64,000 nt of DNA from an uncultured Flammeovirgaceae bacterium (lineage in GTDB: Bacteria; Bacteroidota; Bacteroidia; Cytophagales; Cyclobacteriaceae), in the NCBI GenBank assembly GCA_937883755.1, contig CAKZYA010000060.1, positions 302,210 through 366,209 of the forward strand, in the 5' to 3' direction. A model generated the notes under the pieces. It had not been told where the DNA came from. It ran no database searches and saw nothing but the letters and a program-made list of their open reading frames with translations. Positions within the stretch are counted from its first letter, which is position 1, and every line of letters starts with the position of its first letter. Below are positions 54,050-63,100 of the stretch, one piece after another. Made by a program: the position numbers and the translations under genes.

Positions 54050-54607
54050 TTAGCTTTTGCGGGTATAGATTAGCACGTGAGGAATAAGACGGCGAGGGAA
54101 AGAATAAGATAGCCCCTTCTCAGTATATGACTTCTCTGGTGCACTAGCATTAAAAGTAGCTGAGTTGGGGACTCTCATCCCCCAAGAACCTGAAGGAGAT
54201 AGTTCACCTGGTATAATATACGATAACTGACCAATACGATCTTCGTTCAAGTAGATAGCAATAACAGCTTTCTTACCATTGGCTAATTCCTGTGCCTGCT
54301 GTAGAGCAGCTTGATCATACCCCTTGCCAACCAATTGCCACTGAGAGTTCTCTTCCAAGTGCTCATGTATTTCACTCACTGTCATATACCTTTGTTTATC
54401 CTTTAGGTAAAAGTCTTTTAATTGGTATAAAGAATGTAAAGCTTGACCAATTTGCTGAAAACAGTGATTATCTTGATCGCTAGCGTTTTTACACGACTTG
54501 AAATTTTTCAAATGCATTTCCAAGTTATTCTTCCAATCGTTTGATAACCGTTGAGCATTAGAATACGACACTGTAATAAAAAGAGCGACAATTGTTAAAT
54601 ACTTCAT
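54050..54607 (-). CDS. Hypothetical secreted protein
   Basis: A 185-residue protein with a signal peptide (MKYLTIVALFITVSYSNA). The first half is helical with two Cys (NFKSCKNASDQDNHCFQQIG). The second half (KKAVIAIYLNEDRIGQLSYI, IPGELSPSGSWGMRVPNSAT, YTEKGLSYSFPRRLIPHVLI) is beta-rich and conserved-looking, with a layout that recalls papain-like cell-wall amidase folds, although I cannot point to a catalytic Cys-His pair. Function unknown. It ends four bases after the convergent 512-residue gene. Confidence 0.6.
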   Translation of the reverse strand: MKYLTIVALFITVSYSNAQRLSNDWKNNLEMHLKNFKSCKNASDQDNHCFQQIGQALHSLYQLKDFYLKDKQRYMTVSEIHEHLEENSQWQLVGKGYDQAALQQAQELANGKKAVIAIYLNEDRIGQLSYIIPGELSPSGSWGMRVPNSATFNASAPEKSYTEKGLSYSFPRRLIPHVLIYTRKS

Positions 54608-54814
54608 ACTAGTCAGAAATTTGTACTATTCTAAGTTAGCCTAAATCAAGAAACTATTACAGTCGTAGCACCTAATTTTGTTACATGAGTAGATTTTTTA
54701 GTTTTTTTTATTTTATCAAAATTGATTGATAGACTTTTTAATCCCGTGACACCCTTAGTGAAAGAATCCTGATTTACTTACCTTTAGGCTTTTGGTATCT
54801 AACCCGTTCAAACT

Positions 54815-55513
54815 ATGAAAATTGGGATCATTGTATTTCCTGGGTCTAATTGTGATGAAGATATTTTTTATGTCTTCAAACATGTCCTTCAACAAGAAAC
54901 TGTCAAGCTTTGGCATAAAAATACCAGCACTGAAAACTGTGACCTTATTGTGGTTCCTGGTGGATTTTCCTATGGTGACTATCTTCGTGCTGGGGCAATC
55001 GCTCGCTTCTCTCCGATAATGGACTCGGTAATCCATCATGCCAACCGAGGTGGGTACGTGTTGGGTATTTGCAATGGCTTTCAAATCCTGACCGAAGCCC
55101 GCTTACTTCCGGGAGTCCTACTTCCCAATATCAATCAGAAGTTTATTTGCAAAAATATTTATCTCAAGGCAGCTACCAACAGCAATATCATGACAGCAGA
55201 CCTAGATTTAAACCGTACCTACAAAATCCCGATTGCTCACGCAGAGGGCAGGTTCTATGCTGCTGATGATAAGCTAAAGTCTATGCAAGATAATGAACAG
55301 ATAATGTTTCATTACGTGAATCAGCAAGGTGAGATTGATGAGGAAAGCAATTGCAATGGATCTGTTAATAGTATTGCAGGAGTTACCAATCAGGGAAAAA
55401 ATGTGATGGGACTTATGCCCCACCCCGAACGCGCTGCTGATGAAGCACTTCATAATACTGATGGTAAAGCATTGTTAGCCTCTATCCTTACGCTAGAAAA
55501 GTCATTTCCTTAA
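54815..55513 (+). CDS. purQ: Phosphoribosylformylglycinamidine synthase subunit PurQ
   Basis: A 232-residue class I glutamine amidotransferase. MKIGIIVFPGSNCDEDI is the family start, VVPGGFSYGDYLRAGAIA the oxyanion strand, and GICNGFQ holds the nucleophile Cys86. The His-Glu pair is in LMPHPERAADE. It supplies ammonia to PurL for the fourth step of purine synthesis. A separate PurQ of this size implies that the organism uses the small-PurL plus PurS system or an equivalent, rather than the single large PurL of enterobacteria. No other pur gene is nearby. A 207-base gap with no visible gene precedes it. Confidence 0.96.
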   Translation: MKIGIIVFPGSNCDEDIFYVFKHVLQQETVKLWHKNTSTENCDLIVVPGGFSYGDYLRAGAIARFSPIMDSVIHHANRGGYVLGICNGFQILTEARLLPGVLLPNINQKFICKNIYLKAATNSNIMTADLDLNRTYKIPIAHAEGRFYAADDKLKSMQDNEQIMFHYVNQQGEIDEESNCNGSVNSIAGVTNQGKNVMGLMPHPERAADEALHNTDGKALLASILTLEKSFP

Positions 55514-55568
55514 GAACTTTTCTTTAGTATGTCCGAAATCAAATCTACCAACCAATAATACTGTCGCT

Positions 55569-56570
55569 ATGAGAAACTCGAGAATTGCTGGAGTAGGTCG
55601 ATATTTACCCGAAAAAGTAGTTACTAACAATGATCTAGCTGAAATAATGGATACCTCTGACGAGTGGATTCAGGAACGGACGGGTATTCGCGAACGTCGT
55701 TTTTTTGAACTAGGCAAAGACACCACTGCTAATATGGGTACCCGAGCTGCTCGTATGGCATTAGAGAATGCCGGACTTACTCCTCAGGATATTGACTTTA
55801 TCGTGTTCGCTACGCTTAGCCCTGATTATGATTTTCCGGGTTCAGGAGTACTAGTACAACGAGAATTGGAAGTTCCTACTATAGGTGCCTTAGATATTCG
55901 CACCCAATGTACTGGCTTTGTATATGGTCTTTCCATAGCTGATCAGTTTATTAAAACAGGTATGTACAATACTGTGCTGGTAATTGGGTCGGAGATTCAC
56001 AGTAGTGGATTGGATATGACTACCCGTGGTAGATCAGTTTCTGTACTATTTGGAGATGGGGCTGGTGCTGTGGTACTACAAGCAACCGATGATACAGAGC
56101 GAGGTATTCTATCTACCCACTTGCATTCCGAAGGACAGTACGCTGAAGAGTTAGCAGTGATAGACCCCGGTAGTTCGCGGGCTATTCCACGCACCCAGAA
56201 GCGCATGATTGACGAAGGCACCATCTTTCCCGTCATGAATGGAAATCATGTATTTAAACACGCCTCAACCCGGTTTCCTGAAGTAATTAAAGAAGCACTA
56301 GCCAAGAATCATTACCAACCATCTGACATTGATTTACTCATCCCTCACCAAGCCAATTTGCGGATAAGTCAAATGGTACAAAAGCTTTTAGGGTTAGGTG
56401 ATAAACAGGTGTTTAATAATATACAACGCTACGGAAATACGACTGCGGCTTCTATCCCGATTGCAATGAGCGAAGCTTGGGAGCAAGGAAAAATCAACGT
56501 AGGAGACTTAATCTGCCTGGCAGCTTTCGGAAGTGGATTTACTTGGGCATCAGCATTAATTCGCTGGTGA
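55569..56570 (+). CDS. fabH: Beta-ketoacyl-ACP synthase III (FabH-like)
   Basis: A 333-residue thiolase-fold enzyme with the complete Cys-His-Asn triad: C114 in DIRTQCTGFVYGLS, His in LIPHQANLRISQMV and Asn in RYGNTTAASIPIAM. The start IAGVGRYLPEKVVTNNDLAE, followed by DEWIQERTGIRERR, is typical of FabH. It starts fatty-acid synthesis by condensing acetyl-CoA or a branched acyl-CoA with malonyl-ACP. FabH paralogues are common in Bacteroidota, and this copy stands apart from other fab genes, so a specialised acyl starter is possible. Its 3' end overlaps the end of a small minus-strand gene by 32 bases. Confidence 0.93.
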   Translation: MRNSRIAGVGRYLPEKVVTNNDLAEIMDTSDEWIQERTGIRERRFFELGKDTTANMGTRAARMALENAGLTPQDIDFIVFATLSPDYDFPGSGVLVQRELEVPTIGALDIRTQCTGFVYGLSIADQFIKTGMYNTVLVIGSEIHSSGLDMTTRGRSVSVLFGDGAGAVVLQATDDTERGILSTHLHSEGQYAEELAVIDPGSSRAIPRTQKRMIDEGTIFPVMNGNHVFKHASTRFPEVIKEALAKNHYQPSDIDLLIPHQANLRISQMVQKLLGLGDKQVFNNIQRYGNTTAASIPIAMSEAWEQGKINVGDLICLAAFGSGFTWASALIRW

Positions 56571-56793
56571 TTTGTTCCCAAAAACCTTTAAGCTTCAAGA
56601 TTTCGGAAAATTTAGTCTTTTCGCCCGCATGGTTGCAAAATAGCTCAGAGAAAGGCGTCTGATAATCGCAGCTCATGTAAACCAATACAATTGATAGCAG
56701 TATTAGCGTACCAATAATAATCCAGGTGGAAAACTTAGGTTCTCGATAAAAGAAATTAAACCGTGAGTTTTTATTAGAGGGCTTGGTGTTCAT
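56539..56793 (-). CDS. Small membrane protein, hypothetical
   Basis: An 84-residue frame with one clear membrane helix (STWIIIGTLILLSIVLVYMS) after a basic, aromatic N-terminus (SRFNFFYREPKF), followed by a short polar tail. The composition is sensible for a real small membrane protein, and its start is in non-coding DNA. Its end overlaps fabH tail-to-tail by 32 bases, which lowers confidence. Function unknown. Confidence 0.45.
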   Translation of the reverse strand: MNTKPSNKNSRFNFFYREPKFSTWIIIGTLILLSIVLVYMSCDYQTPFSELFCNHAGEKTKFSEILKLKGFWEQITSELMLMPK

Positions 56794-56973
56794 AAAAAAG
56801 ACATTGAAGGCGTTGTATAGTCAGAAAACGGTATAAAGTTGATACTATTTTATAGAACTATCAAATTTTTACTTGCCTGGCTCTTCAATGAAGGTGTAGA
56901 AGTATTCGTAGCCAGGTACCACCATGAAATGGCCAATGATCGAGCCTCGCCAGACCGATAGTACTCGTATCCA

Positions 56974-59193
56974 CTAAAAACTAGTTACTTTAAATTCCGT
57001 TCGTCGGTTTAGCTGATGTTCGCCTTCCGAGCAAGAGACCCCATCAGCGCAACGGTTAATCAAAACGCTTTCTCCGTATCCCTTACCTACAATACGATCT
57101 TGACTGATCCCTTGAGAAATAATGTATTCTGCCGAAGCTTTGGCTCGCTTATCGGACAAACGAAGGTTAGAAGAAGCACTACCCCGCGCATCGGTATGCG
57201 ACCCTAATTCAATCTCTAAGCCAGGATTTTCTATCATGATCACTACGATCTTATCGAGCTCCTCAGCAGCATCAGGGCGAATGGCATACTTACCTAAGTC
57301 AAAGTAAATTGGCTGGATATCGATAAGTGCACCAATATCAGTACCAATATCAATTTTATCTAATTGTACATTCAGTACTTCGTGTAAGTTGATTTGCCCT
57401 GGCTCAGTTAGTTGGCTGTTAAACGTAACTAGTTTGCTTAAATAGCCTTCTTTATTCAAACGAATTTGATAGCTGATCCGATCATCCAGTTCTTTATCTT
57501 CCATATCATAAGAGAATGTTCCTTGTGAATCAGTGGTCATATCTAACACCGTGTTTCCTGTCATATTATCGGTAACGGTTACTTGCACCCCAACGATAGG
57601 ATTATTGGTGTTACTTTCTGCGATAAGCCCAAATAATGAAAAGTCGTGGTTTTTTCGTAAAGCTACATTAGCTTCCCACGTTATTTTCTGCTTCTCGGTA
57701 GTAGCAAATACCGCTATATTCTCAAGATAGTCTTGTTGCTTAGCCACTACCTTGTACTGCTTATCTAGTTCCACTACGAAAGAATAACCACCTTGTCCGT
57801 CCGCAACGGTAGTAGCGATTTCATTTCCCTTACTATCTTGCAAAATTACTGTAGCATCAGGAATTGGAGTAGCATCGTGTTCATTGGTCACTACGCCTGT
57901 AACTTTGAGTTGGTCTAGCAGTGGTTTTGACGAAGTGAAATAATAAATATCATCGCTCCCCGTACCCTCTTTTCGGTTACTAGCAAAGTATCCAGAGCGT
58001 TGTTGGTTATCTTTCTTATCCGCTTCAAGAATCAAGCTAAAATCATCGGTAGAGGTGTTAATTGGATGACCTAGATTGGTAATATGTCCATTAGTTCCCT
58101 GAACGATATCGATACCAAACACGTCTAAACCACCCAATCCCTGATGACCGTTGCTAGCAAAATAAAGCTCTCTGTGCTGCTCATCTTCCCATAAGAAGGG
58201 GAACATTTCGTCGCCTTCTGTATTAATAGTTGAGCCTAAGTTCACCGGATTTTGCCATTGCCCATTGTAGTACTTGCAATGGTATAAGTCAGTGCCTCCA
58301 AAACCACCGGGCATATCACTCACAAAATATAGCGTAGTGTCGCTATCAATAGTAGGGTGCCCGCAGGAGTATTCCGCACTATTGAAGGGTAATAGCTCCG
58401 GTTTACTCCATTTTCCGCTTTCCTCTTTTTCGGCATAGAATAGCTTTAGTTTATTTACTCCATCTTGGCTCTTACCCAGTTTCTTATCCTTATAATCACT
58501 TCGAGTAAATACTACCTTGGTATCATGATCAAAAAAAACAGCAGCTCCCTCATGGTAGCGAGAATTGATGACTTTACTTAATGCCTCAATATCTGTTTCT
58601 CCTCGTAGTTGATATAAATCAAGGTAATTAGATCCATCCCAAGCGAAACGCCCTTTGCCCCGTCGAGCTGATGTAAATACTATTCCACCATCGTAGTAGG
58701 TAGGGGCAAAATCAGATTGAGAGGAGTTAAATTTTGCTTCGTTTACCGACAAAAAGGATTGATTTCGGTAAAACGATTCCGATTGCTGTACCCCTTGCAT
58801 GCGATTTTGGATTCTTCGTTCTTGCCCGTTGTCCTGGGCGTAGCGCTCAAACCATTGCTGCGCTTGTTGGTACTTACCATTGCTACTAAGAGCTTCGGCA
58901 TAGTACAGCTTGTGTTCGGTTAACATCACTGCATCTTCGCTCACTTTGCTGTACCACGTTTCGGCACTCTCTGGATCATTAAGATGACGGTAGCTCTCGG
59001 CAATTTTCAGTGCCAAAGCCTGGTTCATACTATCTTTCCGGTGGGCTTTTTTATAAAAGTCTAAGGCCTCAATATAGGCCATCTGTTCGTAGAGCTTATC
59101 ACCTTGTCTTATCAAAGAACTTTGGGCATAGGTTACTATACTACTCAACAAACATCCTAGAGTGAGAAATAAAATATTTCTGAGTTTCATCAT
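56974..59193 (-). CDS. PorE-like OmpA protein of the type IX secretion apparatus
   Basis: A 739-residue envelope protein with a signal peptide (ILFLTLGCLLSSIVTYA). In order it has TPR repeats (about 25-140, AYIEALDFYKKAHRKDSMNQ), a WD40/PD40-type beta-propeller (about 160-420, SDFAPTYYDGGIVFTSARRG, PTIDSDTTLYFVSDMPGGFG), two carboxypeptidase-regulatory-like domains (about 435-600) and a C-terminal OmpA peptidoglycan-binding domain (about 625-739, IELGSHTDARGSASSNLRLS). This order matches PorE of the T9SS, which anchors the system to peptidoglycan. It lies downstream of a PorP/SprF gene and a giant T9SS cargo gene on the same strand. Such OmpA proteins also occur as paralogues dedicated to single cargoes, so it may not be the main PorE. 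Confidence 0.86.
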   Translation of the reverse strand: MMKLRNILFLTLGCLLSSIVTYAQSSLIRQGDKLYEQMAYIEALDFYKKAHRKDSMNQALALKIAESYRHLNDPESAETWYSKVSEDAVMLTEHKLYYAEALSSNGKYQQAQQWFERYAQDNGQERRIQNRMQGVQQSESFYRNQSFLSVNEAKFNSSQSDFAPTYYDGGIVFTSARRGKGRFAWDGSNYLDLYQLRGETDIEALSKVINSRYHEGAAVFFDHDTKVVFTRSDYKDKKLGKSQDGVNKLKLFYAEKEESGKWSKPELLPFNSAEYSCGHPTIDSDTTLYFVSDMPGGFGGTDLYHCKYYNGQWQNPVNLGSTINTEGDEMFPFLWEDEQHRELYFASNGHQGLGGLDVFGIDIVQGTNGHITNLGHPINTSTDDFSLILEADKKDNQQRSGYFASNRKEGTGSDDIYYFTSSKPLLDQLKVTGVVTNEHDATPIPDATVILQDSKGNEIATTVADGQGGYSFVVELDKQYKVVAKQQDYLENIAVFATTEKQKITWEANVALRKNHDFSLFGLIAESNTNNPIVGVQVTVTDNMTGNTVLDMTTDSQGTFSYDMEDKELDDRISYQIRLNKEGYLSKLVTFNSQLTEPGQINLHEVLNVQLDKIDIGTDIGALIDIQPIYFDLGKYAIRPDAAEELDKIVVIMIENPGLEIELGSHTDARGSASSNLRLSDKRAKASAEYIISQGISQDRIVGKGYGESVLINRCADGVSCSEGEHQLNRRTEFKVTSF

Positions 59194-59202
59194 GACTTTC
59201 GG

Positions 59203-60123
59203 TTAGAAATAGCGAGGAGTTAGCATTTTCTTGTCTTTTCGTAAAAAGCGGTAGTTAAGCATAAGTTCGTGACTACCTGTATTGAACTGTTGTATATCGG
59301 TCAGGGTATAGTCATAGGCATAACCAATACGGAAACGAGGGGTGGCTTGCAGTTCAAATAAACCACTTATAGCATCAAGCGAGCGGTAGGATACTCCCAG
59401 CCAAATGAGCTCCCGAATCAGTAGATTGGCATTGAGATCTAATTCCAGAGGGGCTCCTTCCACCGCTTTTACTAGCACATTAGGCTTTAGCTTTAAGTCT
59501 TGATTAAGATCAAATACATAGCCGGATGTCAGGAACCAATGACGGTACTGTTGAGCCCGGGAACCATCGTGGCCCGGATAAGGATTGGTTAGGAGCTGAG
59601 GAAGCGAAAAACCAACATAAAATCGCTGAGTGTTATAATAAACTCCTGTTCCAAAGTTGGGTAAAAACCCCTGAAGGTCATCTATGGAAAAAGAGCCATC
59701 ATCTTGACGAACCTTTACTTGGCTAAATGCCGCGCGATAGTTATTGAATCCAGCTTGCAATCCAGCCGAAAGCGTACCTTTAACCATACGAATCCGGTAG
59801 GCATAGATAGCATAGGCCCCTTGTTGCTTAGTTATACCAATCTCATCGCGCGTTAGTAGCAACCCTAGTGCTATTTTGTCATTTCGCAGAGGAGCGTGAG
59901 CTGTAAATGTCTGACTGCTGGGCGCCCCTTCAAATCCTACCCACTGTTCGCGCCCTAGAGCAGTTAATGTCAGTGACTCATGACTTCCAGCATAGGCTGG
60001 GTTAATTGCTAGACCGTTAAACATATACTGCGTGTACATAGCTTGCTGCTGGGCAAAACCCGCTAGCGCTAGTAACCAAAAGCTAGCTATGAGTAGACCT
60101 GATCTTATTTGCTTCACATCCAT
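59203..60123 (-). CDS. PorP/SprF-family type IX secretion outer-membrane protein
   Basis: About 306 residues from the ATG at 60123, which starts a signal peptide (SGLLIASFWLLALAGFAQ); the longer frame to 60243 overlaps the cargo gene and is not used. The family hallmark MYTQYMFNGLAINPAYAGSH is right after the signal cleavage site. The rest is an outer-membrane barrel (HAPLRNDKIALGLLLTRDEI, RIRMVKGTLSAGLQAGFNNY, TPRFRIGYAYDYTLTDIQQF). PorP/SprF proteins hold type-B T9SS cargo on the surface and are usually encoded next to it; here the cargo gene lies 25 bases upstream and the PorE-like gene 9 bases downstream. Confidence 0.94.
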   Translation of the reverse strand: MDVKQIRSGLLIASFWLLALAGFAQQQAMYTQYMFNGLAINPAYAGSHESLTLTALGREQWVGFEGAPSSQTFTAHAPLRNDKIALGLLLTRDEIGITKQQGAYAIYAYRIRMVKGTLSAGLQAGFNNYRAAFSQVKVRQDDGSFSIDDLQGFLPNFGTGVYYNTQRFYVGFSLPQLLTNPYPGHDGSRAQQYRHWFLTSGYVFDLNQDLKLKPNVLVKAVEGAPLELDLNANLLIRELIWLGVSYRSLDAISGLFELQATPRFRIGYAYDYTLTDIQQFNTGSHELMLNYRFLRKDKKMLTPRYF

Positions 60124-60148
60124 TGTCGTTACGTCTTTGTGGTTATTA

Positions 60149-63100
60149 TTATCGGTGCACTGTGATGTAACCTTTACGGGGTTTACTGCCATCACCCAGG
60201 TCAATGATATAGAAGTAGGTACCATCAGGCACCTTAGTATCACCCAGCACCAGGCCTACACTTGAGGTGCTTCCCCAGGACCTGTCATTATTATTGTATC
60301 CTTTTACTTCGTAGATTTTATTACCCCAGCGATTAAAGATTTGAACCGAATTGTTAGGATAATTCTCAATTCCTTCAATCCACCAGGTTTCGTTTGCACC
60401 GTCATCATTGGGTGAAAACCCTTCGTAGATAATTAACCCATCATCTTCACTATCGGCAATCCCGTCGCCATCGCTATCCATTTCTTGGAAATCAGGGATT
60501 CCATCCCTATCACTATCCCGAGGGTTCTCTGGGTCATCACCCACTTCGGTAGCATCAGCGATACCATCACCGTCACTATCGGTCTCCTGAAAATCGGGAA
60601 TGCCATCACCATCACTATCTTGCGGATTCTCTGGATCGTCGCCAATTTCTACTGTATCCGGGATACCATCCCCGTCGCTATCCGTATCTTGAAAGTCCGG
60701 TGTACCGTCACCATCCGTATCCGCTACTGCACTTGGATCAGCACCTGCCTCGGTGGCATCAGCCACTCCGTCGTTATCACTGTCAGTATCTTGATGATCT
60801 GGCACCCCATCTCCGTCCGTATCGGTTGGGTTGGCGGGATCCGCACCTGCTTCGGTGGCATCGGCAATAGCATCACCATCGCTGTCAGTATCTTGGAAGT
60901 CGGGAGTGCCATCACCGTCGGTATCGGTTGGCTGGTTCGGATCGCTTCCGGCTTCGTTGGCATCGCTCAATCCGTCCCCGTCGCTATCTACATCTTGGAA
61001 ATCAGGTTTACCGTCGCCGTCCGTATCGGTTGGTTGCTCTGGGTTGTTACCCACTTCAACGGTATCAGAAACCCCATCATTATCACTATCGGTATCTTGA
61101 AAGTCGGGAGTGCCATCACCATCACTATCTTGCGGATTCTCTGGATCGTCGCCAATTTCTACTGTATCCGGGATACCATCCCCGTCGCTATCAGTCGTGG
61201 TAGCTCCTCCGCTCTCAATTGCAATAGACACGGTACTGGACGTATCAGCGTAATTAGTACCATCGCTGCCATTCCAACCAAACGTTACCGTACCACTAAA
61301 CGTAGCATCCGGTACAAATATGAGCTGATCTAACAAATCAACCGGTATTTCATCTTCCGCATTGACCGTTATCCCGTTCAGGAATAATGTACCATTTTCG
61401 GGTAAGGTGGTGATCTGAATTTTTTGTAAAGTCTCCCCATCCGCATCGGCAAACGGGCTAGTAAAGTCAATAGCGGCAAATGAAATAGTTTGGTTCACTG
61501 CTCCTGATTTACTCACTGGCCCTACAGTGGGGGCATCCGGCACATTAGTTAGCACTACTGACGCAAGGGCTTCACTGGCCGCATACTGAAAGCCATCGTA
61601 GCCATTCCAATCAAACGTGATAGTGTCATTGAAATTGGCAGCGGGTATAAGCGTTAACTGGCTTAGTTCAGTCACACTAATTTCATCGTTGACTGCTACG
61701 GTATCTCCCCCTAACAGCAACGTGCCGTTGGCAGGTAAGCTCACGATCTGCACCCGAACCAGAGTGTCGGCATCAGCGTCAGTGAACTGGTTGCTGAAAT
61801 CAGCAGGGCTAAAGGTGATAACTTCATCTTCATTACCCGTTTTCTGAACATCCGAAACTACCGGAACCTGCTGAGGAGCCACTGTAATGGCAACTTGAGC
61901 CGGGACAGCTGCGTAAGCTGTACCATCGCTACCATTCCAGCCAAAACTGGTTGTACCACTGAAGCCATTGTCTGGCACAAAAGTCAAGTTAGCCAAATCA
62001 GCTACCGCAATTTCATCATTCAGGGCAACCTCTACGCCGTTTAGCTGAAGCGTACCGTTAGCAGGAAGGCTCGTAATCTGAATTTTGTTCAGGGTATTGC
62101 CATCTATATCATTGAACTGATCCGAAAAGTCGCTGTCAGCAAAAGCCATACTTTTATCTTGGGCAGCTGATTTGCTCACATTACTAACCTCCGGAGCATC
62201 GTTAACCGCCGTTATATCAAAAGTTACCGTATTAGGAGCATCAGCGTAAGCTGTCCCATCGTTCACTAAGAAAGTAAAACTATCACTTCCGCTGCCATTA
62301 GCATTTGACGCTGGCTGAAAGGTTAGCTGAGTCAAATCAGCAGCAGCAATATCTTGATTAAGTAACACTTCTTCGCCAGCATCTACTTCTCCATCACCAT
62401 CAGCATCTAAGAACAAGGTACCATCGGTCGGCAAACCCGTGATCTCAATATGATCTAGTGGTTGGCTTTCGGTATCGCTATAACCAAAGTCAGTGGTATT
62501 GAAAGTGTAGTTAGTATCTTCATCGATAGTAATGGTATTGTCAGTTGCCTGGGGTGCGTCATCTATTGCGTTCACATCAAAAGTGATCGTATTGGCTACT
62601 ACTGCATCATCTGTGCCATCATTCACAGTGAAGTCAAAGTCAGCGTAGTTGGTGCCATTAGCATTCACTACGGGTAAGAATTTGAGTTCATTAGCATCGA
62701 GTTGCACTTTAGTAACCTCATCGTTATCAACCAATTCTTCCCCAGCATCTACTTCGTTGTCACCATCCGCATCAATGAAAAGGACACCGTTAGCAGGGCT
62801 TGCACTAATCGTAATTTTAGCTAAATCGCTGCCTTCAGTATCACTATAATCTAAATCAGTTGTGGCGACCACGATCGGTGTATCCTCATTTCCACTCAAT
62901 GTCTTATCAGCTGCTGTCGGCGCATCATTGATAGCCGTTACATCAAACGTGATGGTGTTGGAAGCTGCAGCATCAACCGTACCGTCATTGACCGTGAAGT
63001 CAAAATCCGCATAGCCGGTACCATTCCCGTTGGCATCCGATAAAAACTTTAGTTGGTTAGCATCTAATTGCGCTTTAGTGACCTCATCGGTAGCTACCAA

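Noticed and set aside
56860..56960. Minus-strand stretch reading IIGHFMVVPGYEYFYTFIEE
   Set aside because: Only about 33 codons, preceded by a stop and without a recognisable family; it may be a relic but I cannot support it as a gene.
60485..61333. 282-codon plus-strand frame opposite the TSP3-like repeats
   Set aside because: It is an antisense artefact of the Asp/Gly-rich repeats, giving periodic Ile/Val/Thr-rich sequence with the same 34-residue period.
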